This document shows positions 5,392 through 9,572 of a stretch of 9,572 nucleotides of DNA, piece after piece (position 1 is the first letter of the stretch; each line of letters starts with the position of its first letter). The notes under the pieces are model-generated. The model saw nothing but the letters and a program-made list of their open reading frames with translations, did no database searches and was not told the origin of the DNA. A program made the translations under genes and the position numbers. The stretch is from an uncultured Clostridia bacterium. GTDB taxonomy: Bacteria; Bacillota_A; Clostridia; TANB77; CAG-508. Location of the stretch: assembly GCA_947627825.1 (NCBI GenBank), contig CANQXO010000052.1, positions 1 to 9,572 on the forward strand. The letters are read 5' to 3'.

Positions 5392-6298
5392 TTATATTAT
5401 GATTTTTCTTTTTAAGTTACCTTTTTCTATTTCCCCAATTCCTATAAATTGTCCATTATTATATAAATTTATAAGTCCATCTTTTTTATTTACTTTTATC
5501 TTGACGCCGTTTAATACCTTTTTCATTTCATTATCTTTTAAGTTTATTTTGTCTTCGCCTTCTGTTTTATCTATTCTGTTATCTATTGTTTTTTGTATTT
5601 CATCATTATTTTGCTTATTTGCTATGCCTTGCTCCTTTGATTGTGTTACTACCCTTAATATATCTTCTAATTCAATAAATTTTCCTTTATCTTCTATTTT
5701 AAAGCTACCTATTCTTGTTCTTTTGAGTTCTTTCATATATCCGCAAGTTCCTAACTTTTCAGCAATATCTTCGCAAAGCACTCTTATATATGTTCCTTTT
5801 GAACAAACTACTCGAAATGTTATTTCATTTTCTTTAAATTCTTTTAATTCTATTTCTGTAATTTCTATTTTTCTTGGCTTGCGCTCTATAGTTTTGCCTT
5901 GTCTTGCTAAGTCATATAATTTTTTTCCGTTTACTTTTAGTGCTGAATACATTGGAGGTATTTGATTACTTTCTCCTAAAAAACTTTTTAAAACGATTTC
6001 AATTTGTTCTTTGCTTAATTCTTTTACCTCTTTAGTTTGAATAACCTTTCCCTCTCCATCTCCAGTATCTCTTTTTTCTCCTAGATGTAGCTTAGCTATA
6101 TACTCTTTGTCATGCTCCATTAAATAGTCGGATAATTTTGTTGCTTCGCCTATTAAAATTATTAAAACTCCAGATGCTAAAGGGTCTAGCGTTCCTATAT
6201 GTCCTACTTTTTTTATATTCAATTCTTTCCTTACTTCTCTTATCATATCAAAAGAAGTTTTACCGAACTGGCTTGCCTACAATTAATAATCCGTGCAT
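5392..6298 (-). CDS. truB: TruB tRNA pseudouridine-55 synthase with an N-terminal frameshift
   Basis: Converts U55 of the tRNA T-loop to pseudouridine. The catalytic motif HIGTLDPLASGVL carries the essential Asp (residue 21 counted from ATG 6246). The RNA-binding core and a PUA-like C-terminal segment follow, with a charged linker between them. The natural start is ATG 6298 (MHGLLIVGKPV), with AGGAG five bases upstream. After codon 11 the frame reads CGG TAA and stops. Skipping one base there restores GKTSFDMIREV, exactly the continuation of the family motif LLIVDKPxGxTS. The sequence as given therefore holds a one-base insertion at about 6263-6266; the motif Asp is also Gly. The uninterrupted 284-residue frame from ATG 6246 has no Shine-Dalgarno and lacks 17 residues. 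It could be a true mutation, recoding or a sequence error. truB ends the infB operon here. Confidence 0.88.
6260..6268 (-). other. Frameshift site in truB
   Basis: Minus-strand codons GTT CGG TAA (6268-6260) interrupt the frame that starts at ATG 6298. Removing one base, for example the C at 6265, gives GTT GGT AAA, which continues as the conserved V-G-K-T-S. CGG is an unlikely Arg codon in so AT-rich a genome. Confidence 0.8.
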
Positions 6299-6320
6299 TA
6301 TTGCTCCTACTTAATATTAT

Positions 6321-6353
6321 AGAATAAAGCAAGATTTCTCTTGCTTTAGTTCT
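6321..6353 (-). promoter_or_regulatory. Strong hairpin in the nrnA-truB gap, possible attenuator or processing site
   Basis: The perfect 10-bp stem taaagcaaga (6325-6334) / tcttgcttta (6339-6348) with a four-base loop is extended by AGAA/TTCT across one bulge. It sits 12 bases upstream of the truB Shine-Dalgarno, inside the operon. On the minus strand it is followed by ATAATATTAA, not a T run, so full termination is doubtful. Partial attenuation, mRNA end protection or RNase cleavage are possible roles. Confidence 0.55.
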
Positions 6354-6410
6354 ATTGCTTGTTTTTATTTAATTTTTATATTTCACTTATTTTATTATTA
6401 TTTATGTAAA

Positions 6411-7367
6411 TTAATCTTTCAATTGTCTTTTAATTTCATTAACTAATTTTTCTTTTATTTGTTTTGGACTTCCTTGCATTGTTGCTCCAGCTGCTCTTAC
6501 ATGTCCTCCACCGCCAAACATCATACATACATCTGAAACATTTACATAGTTATTTGCTCTTAATGATGCTTTAAAGCCGTCATCTGCTTCATGTAAAAAT
6601 ATTGAAACTTCAACGCCCTCAATATTTCTACCTTCATTTACTATTCCCTCATAGTCTCCTGTTTCAGCTTTTACTTTCTTTTCATCTTTTTTAGTTATAT
6701 ATGTATATGCTATTTTTCCGTCTTCTAGAAATTCCATTCTGTCTAATGCTATTTTTCTAAGTTCAAAACTTGACTTTGTGTGTGTTTCTAGCAATTCTTT
6801 ATACAATTTAGTAATATCCACACCTTGTGATAGCAAATTAGAGGCAATTTCAAAAGTTTCTTTTGAAACTCCAGAATACTGGAATCCACCTGTATCTGTA
6901 ATTATTCCTGCCATTAAGCATGTGCCGATATCATGTGTAATTTCCCAATTATAGTACCTAAATAGTACGAATAATACTTGTGCGCAGGCTGGAGAACTCA
7001 TATCTACATAATTTAAATCTCCAAACATGCCATTACTACTATGGTGGTCAATTACTATTCTGTATTTCGCATCTTCAAAGTAATTTGACCAACCATCTAG
7101 TTGATTTAATGCTGCACAATCTACTGCTATGGCTAAGTCATAGTCTTTTTTACTGCCTTCTGTTTTTACATTTTCAATTCCTGGTAGATTGTTAAATACT
7201 CTAGCGTGTTTTGGAATAACTAACTCCACCTCTTTATTCATTGATTTTAAGGCTGGATATAGTGCTAAACATGAACCCATTGCATCTCCATCTGGATTTT
7301 CATGAGTCAACATTATGATATCTTTAGCTTCTTTAATTTCTTTTAAAATTTCATCTAAACTTGACAT
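6411..7367 (-). CDS. nrnA: NrnA-type DHH/DHHA1 phosphoesterase (nanoRNase / pAp phosphatase)
   Basis: Degrades very short RNAs, and in related enzymes also pAp and the c-di-AMP breakdown product pApA, in the cytoplasm with Mn2+. The 318-residue length fits the family. Metal-binding motifs are all present: HENPDGDAMGS (22-32), AVDCA (81-85), VIDHHSS (105-111) and ITDTGGF (156-162). The DHHA1 substrate-binding domain has GGGGHVRAAGA at 285-295. The start ATG 7367 has AAGGAG five or six bases upstream; this element overlaps the rbfA stop codon (TAAGGAG), so the two genes are tightly coupled, 12 nt apart. Its place between rbfA and truB is the standard one in Firmicutes. Whether RNA, pAp or pApA is the main substrate cannot be read from sequence. 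Confidence 0.93.
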   Translation of the reverse strand: MSSLDEILKEIKEAKDIIMLTHENPDGDAMGSCLALYPALKSMNKEVELVIPKHARVFNNLPGIENVKTEGSKKDYDLAIAVDCAALNQLDGWSNYFEDAKYRIVIDHHSSNGMFGDLNYVDMSSPACAQVLFVLFRYYNWEITHDIGTCLMAGIITDTGGFQYSGVSKETFEIASNLLSQGVDITKLYKELLETHTKSSFELRKIALDRMEFLEDGKIAYTYITKKDEKKVKAETGDYEGIVNEGRNIEGVEVSIFLHEADDGFKASLRANNYVNVSDVCMMFGGGGHVRAAGATMQGSPKQIKEKLVNEIKRQLKD

Positions 7368-7379
7368 ATTGTCTCCTTA

Positions 7380-7736
7380 TTACTTTTTATCTTTTTCTAA
7401 ATTTCTTAAAATAGCATCAATTTTTTCACCATATTCAATTGATTCGTCATATTCAAATACAATTTCTGGTGTAATTCTTAAATTGACTGTTTTTGCTACT
7501 CTACTTCTAATAAAACCTGCAGAATCTTTTAATCCTTGCATTGTTTTATTTAAATTTTTAGAATTTAGTACGGTTACATAGACTTTGGCATACCTTAAGT
7601 CAGGTGTAACTTTTACTTTAGTTACACTTATCATCCCAGTTGCATCTGGATTTTTAAGTTCATAATTTACAACTTCACTAATAACTTTTTTAAGTTCTTC
7701 GTTAATTCTAGCTAATCTATTAGTATTTTTGCCCAT
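7380..7736 (-). CDS. rbfA: RbfA, 30S ribosome-binding maturation factor
   Basis: RbfA binds the immature 30S subunit near the 5' end of 16S rRNA, assists late assembly and is needed for cold growth. It is a small KH-type fold of 118 residues, typical for the family. Recognisable blocks are NRLARINEELKKVISEVV (N-terminal helix), the strand segment VTPDLRYAKVYVTV, and the C-terminal GFIRSRVAKTVNLRITPEI followed by FEYDES. The start ATG 7736 has AAGGA seven or eight bases upstream. It lies 14 nt after the infB stop, within the conserved infB-rbfA pair. Nothing in it is unusual. Confidence 0.95.
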   Translation of the reverse strand: MGKNTNRLARINEELKKVISEVVNYELKNPDATGMISVTKVKVTPDLRYAKVYVTVLNSKNLNKTMQGLKDSAGFIRSRVAKTVNLRITPEIVFEYDESIEYGEKIDAILRNLEKDKK

Positions 7737-7750
7737 ATATGAGTCCTTTC

Positions 7751-9572
7751 TTACCTTTTTATTTCTTCTTGAATATATGCCTCTATTGTATCTCCCTCTT
7801 TTAGGTCATTATAGTCTTCAATTTGTAGTCCACATTCAAAACCTTTTGATACTTCCTTAGCATCATCTTTAAACCTTTTTAATGAAACTAATTTTCCTTC
7901 ATGAATTACAATTCCTTCACGAATTACTCTTACTCCAGCATTTCTTTCTAATTTACCATCTGTAACGAAACATCCTGCAACTGTTCCAACATTTGTAATT
8001 TTAAAGATTTGTCTTACTTCTGCGTTACCGATATTTACTTCTTTATAAACTGGTGCAAGCATTCCCTTCATTGCATCTTGAACATCATCAATTGCTTGAT
8101 AAATTACAGAATATTGTTTAATTTCTACTCCGTCTTTTTCTGCTAAAGTTTTTGCTGCTCCAACTGTTCTAACATTAAATGCAATGATTATGGCATTTGC
8201 AGCTTTTGCAAGTTGTACATCTGATTCAGTAACTCCTCCTGCACTTGAGTGTATAACTTTTACTTTTACCTCGTCGTTAGAAAGTTTTTCTAATGAATTC
8301 TTCATAGCTTCTGCTGTTCCTTGAACATCAGTTTTTACTATGATACTTAATTGTTTCAAGTCTTCACTTTCCATTTTGTCAAATAAATTGTCAAGTGTTA
8401 CAGCATTGTCATTAGCTATCGCTTTTTCACGATTTGCTAATCTTCTTTGTTCTATTAAGTGTTTTGCAACTTTTTCATTCTTAACTTCGTAGAAAATATC
8501 TCCTGCTTCTGGAACTTCATGTAATCCAGTAATTTCAACAGGTGTTGAAGGTCCAGCTGATTTTACAAGTTTTCCTTTGTCGTTTTTCATAGTTCTAATT
8601 TTTCCAATTGCTGTTCCTAAAATAATTGTGTCACCTACATTTAGAGTACCTCTTTGTACTAATACACTTGCAATTGCACCTTGTGATTTATCTAGTCTTG
8701 CTTCTATAACTGTTCCTTTAGATTGTCTATTAGGGTTGGCTTTTAAGTTTTGCATATCTGCAACTAATAATACCATTTCTAATAAGTTATCAATGTTTAT
8801 ATTATTTTTTGCAGAGATTGGTACAAATACAGTATCTCCACCCCATTCTTCTGGCACTAATTCATATTTCATTAATTCTTGTTTTACTTTATCAACATTT
8901 GCAGAAGGTAAATCTATTTTATTTACTGCTACTATTATTGGTGTGTTGGCTGCTTTTGCATGATTAATTGCTTCAATTGTTTGAGGCATAACACCATCAT
9001 CTGCTGCAACAACTAATATAGCAACATCAGTAATTTGTGCACCTCTAGCACGCATACTTGTAAATGCTTCGTGTCCTGGTGTATCTAAGAATGTAATTTC
9101 TCTGTTATTTACGATTACTTTATATGCACCAATATGTTGTGTAATTCCACCTGCTTCTCCACTAATAACATTTGTTTTTCTAATTGCGTCTAATAATGAA
9201 GTTTTACCATGGTCAACATGTCCCATAACTACAACAACTGGTGGACGAGGCTCTAAGTCTTCTTCCTTATCCTCTGAATCATCAAATAAAATGTCTTCAT
9301 CTTTAATTTCTTCTTTTTTGTTTGCAGTAATTCCAAATCCATCTGCTACTAAATAGGCAGTATCAAAGTCTAAGTCTTGGTTAATATTTGCCATTATTCC
9401 TAAATCAAATAATTTTTTAATAACTTCTGCAGATGTTTTCTTCAATTCTGTTGCTAAATCTTTTACTGAAATATTGGCTGGAATTGTTATCTCTTTTAAT
9501 TCAAATATTTTTTGCTTATTTTCGCTGTCTTTTCTTCCTTTTTTCTTTCCTTTTTTACCCCTTGCTGTAGTT
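7751..9572 (-). CDS. infB: Translation initiation factor IF-2 (5' end cut by window edge)
   Basis: GTPase that delivers fMet-tRNA to the 30S P site and promotes 50S joining. The visible 606 residues run in frame to the window edge. They begin with a Lys/Arg-rich linker ([11 protein letters not shown]), then an IF2_N segment ([21 protein letters not shown]). The G domain has GHVDHGKTS (from visible residue 117), [18 protein letters not shown] (163-170), NKID (217-220) and SAK (253-255). Domain II, the central domain and the fMet-tRNA-binding C2 domain (ending [14 protein letters not shown]) follow. Bacillus IF-2 has about 716 residues, so at least 100 N-terminal residues lie outside. The TTG at 9445 is an internal Leu codon, not a start. 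Upstream neighbours are expected to be nusA, ylxR and ylxQ. Confidence 0.97.
   Translation of the reverse strand, partial: TTARGKKGKKKGRKDSENKQKIFELKEITIPANISVKDLATELKKTSAEVIKKLFDLGIMANINQDLDFDTAYLVADGFGITANKKEEIKDEDILFDDSEDKEEDLEPRPPVVVVMGHVDHGKTSLLDAIRKTNVISGEAGGITQHIGAYKVIVNNREITFLDTPGHEAFTSMRARGAQITDVAILVVAADDGVMPQTIEAINHAKAANTPIIVAVNKIDLPSANVDKVKQELMKYELVPEEWGGDTVFVPISAKNNINIDNLLEMVLLVADMQNLKANPNRQSKGTVIEARLDKSQGAIASVLVQRGTLNVGDTIILGTAIGKIRTMKNDKGKLVKSAGPSTPVEITGLHEVPEAGDIFYEVKNEKVAKHLIEQRRLANREKAIANDNAVTLDNLFDKMESEDLKQLSIIVKTDVQGTAEAMKNSLEKLSNDEVKVKVIHSSAGGVTESDVQLAKAANAIIIAFNVRTVGAAKTLAEKDGVEIKQYSVIYQAIDDVQDAMKGMLAPVYKEVNIGNAEVRQIFKITNVGTVAGCFVTDGKLERNAGVRVIREGIVIHEGKLVSLKRFKDDAKEVSKGFECGLQIEDYNDLKEGDTIEAYIQEEIKR

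Noticed and set aside
5199..5402. Plus-strand open frame with FLCH repeats
   Set aside because: It is inside the 6S RNA and the 12-bp tandem repeats; the repeated peptide is only a product of those repeats.
6316..6321. Perfect TATAAT on the minus strand before truB
   Set aside because: There is no -35 at suitable spacing, and the implied transcript would start inside the truB Shine-Dalgarno.
9443..9445. TTG as the start of infB
   Set aside because: The frame stays open to the window edge with IF2_N sequence upstream, so this is an internal Leu codon.

Overview
This window looks like a chromosomal segment of a very AT-rich (low GC), Gram-positive-type bacterium, most likely an uncultured member of the Clostridia. 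Three things point that way: the order infB-rbfA-nrnA-truB, which is the tail of the Firmicutes nusA operon; a CdaA-type diadenylate cyclase; and a WhiA protein. Trp is encoded by TGG, so the standard bacterial code applies and a Mycoplasma-type code does not. Every protein gene lies on the minus strand. I therefore describe the layout from right to left, in the direction of transcription.

9572-5392: the end of the nusA-type operon. It holds infB (5' end outside the window), rbfA, nrnA and truB. The first three are packed 12-14 nt apart. truB follows after 112 nt that contain a strong hairpin, and truB carries a one-base frameshift eleven codons after its well-placed start.

5391-4995: an intergenic stretch holding the only plus-strand gene, a ~200-nt structured RNA that I read as 6S RNA (ssrS). 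It has its own extended -10 promoter, and its 3' arm ends in a T7 run. truB points at it with no visible terminator between them.

4994-1217: a second minus-strand unit. It holds an unrecognised single-span membrane protein, prmC, whiA (sharing one base with prmC) and hemW (after an AT-rich spacer with tandem repeats).

1216-886: a spacer with an imperfect hairpin, a decayed fragment of a formylglycine-generating-enzyme/sulfatase-modifying (FGE) domain, and a near-consensus promoter. 885-1: a 54-residue basic single-span membrane protein and then cdaA, which runs off the left edge.

Functionally this is mostly core housekeeping: translation initiation, ribosome maturation, tRNA modification, release-factor methylation, RNA polymerase control and c-di-AMP signalling. 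I see no insertion sequence, CRISPR array, tRNA or rRNA, and no evident new multi-gene system. The points worth a second look are the truB frameshift, the FGE remnant, the tiny membrane protein leading cdaA, the unknown membrane protein leading prmC-whiA, and the convergent truB/6S arrangement.
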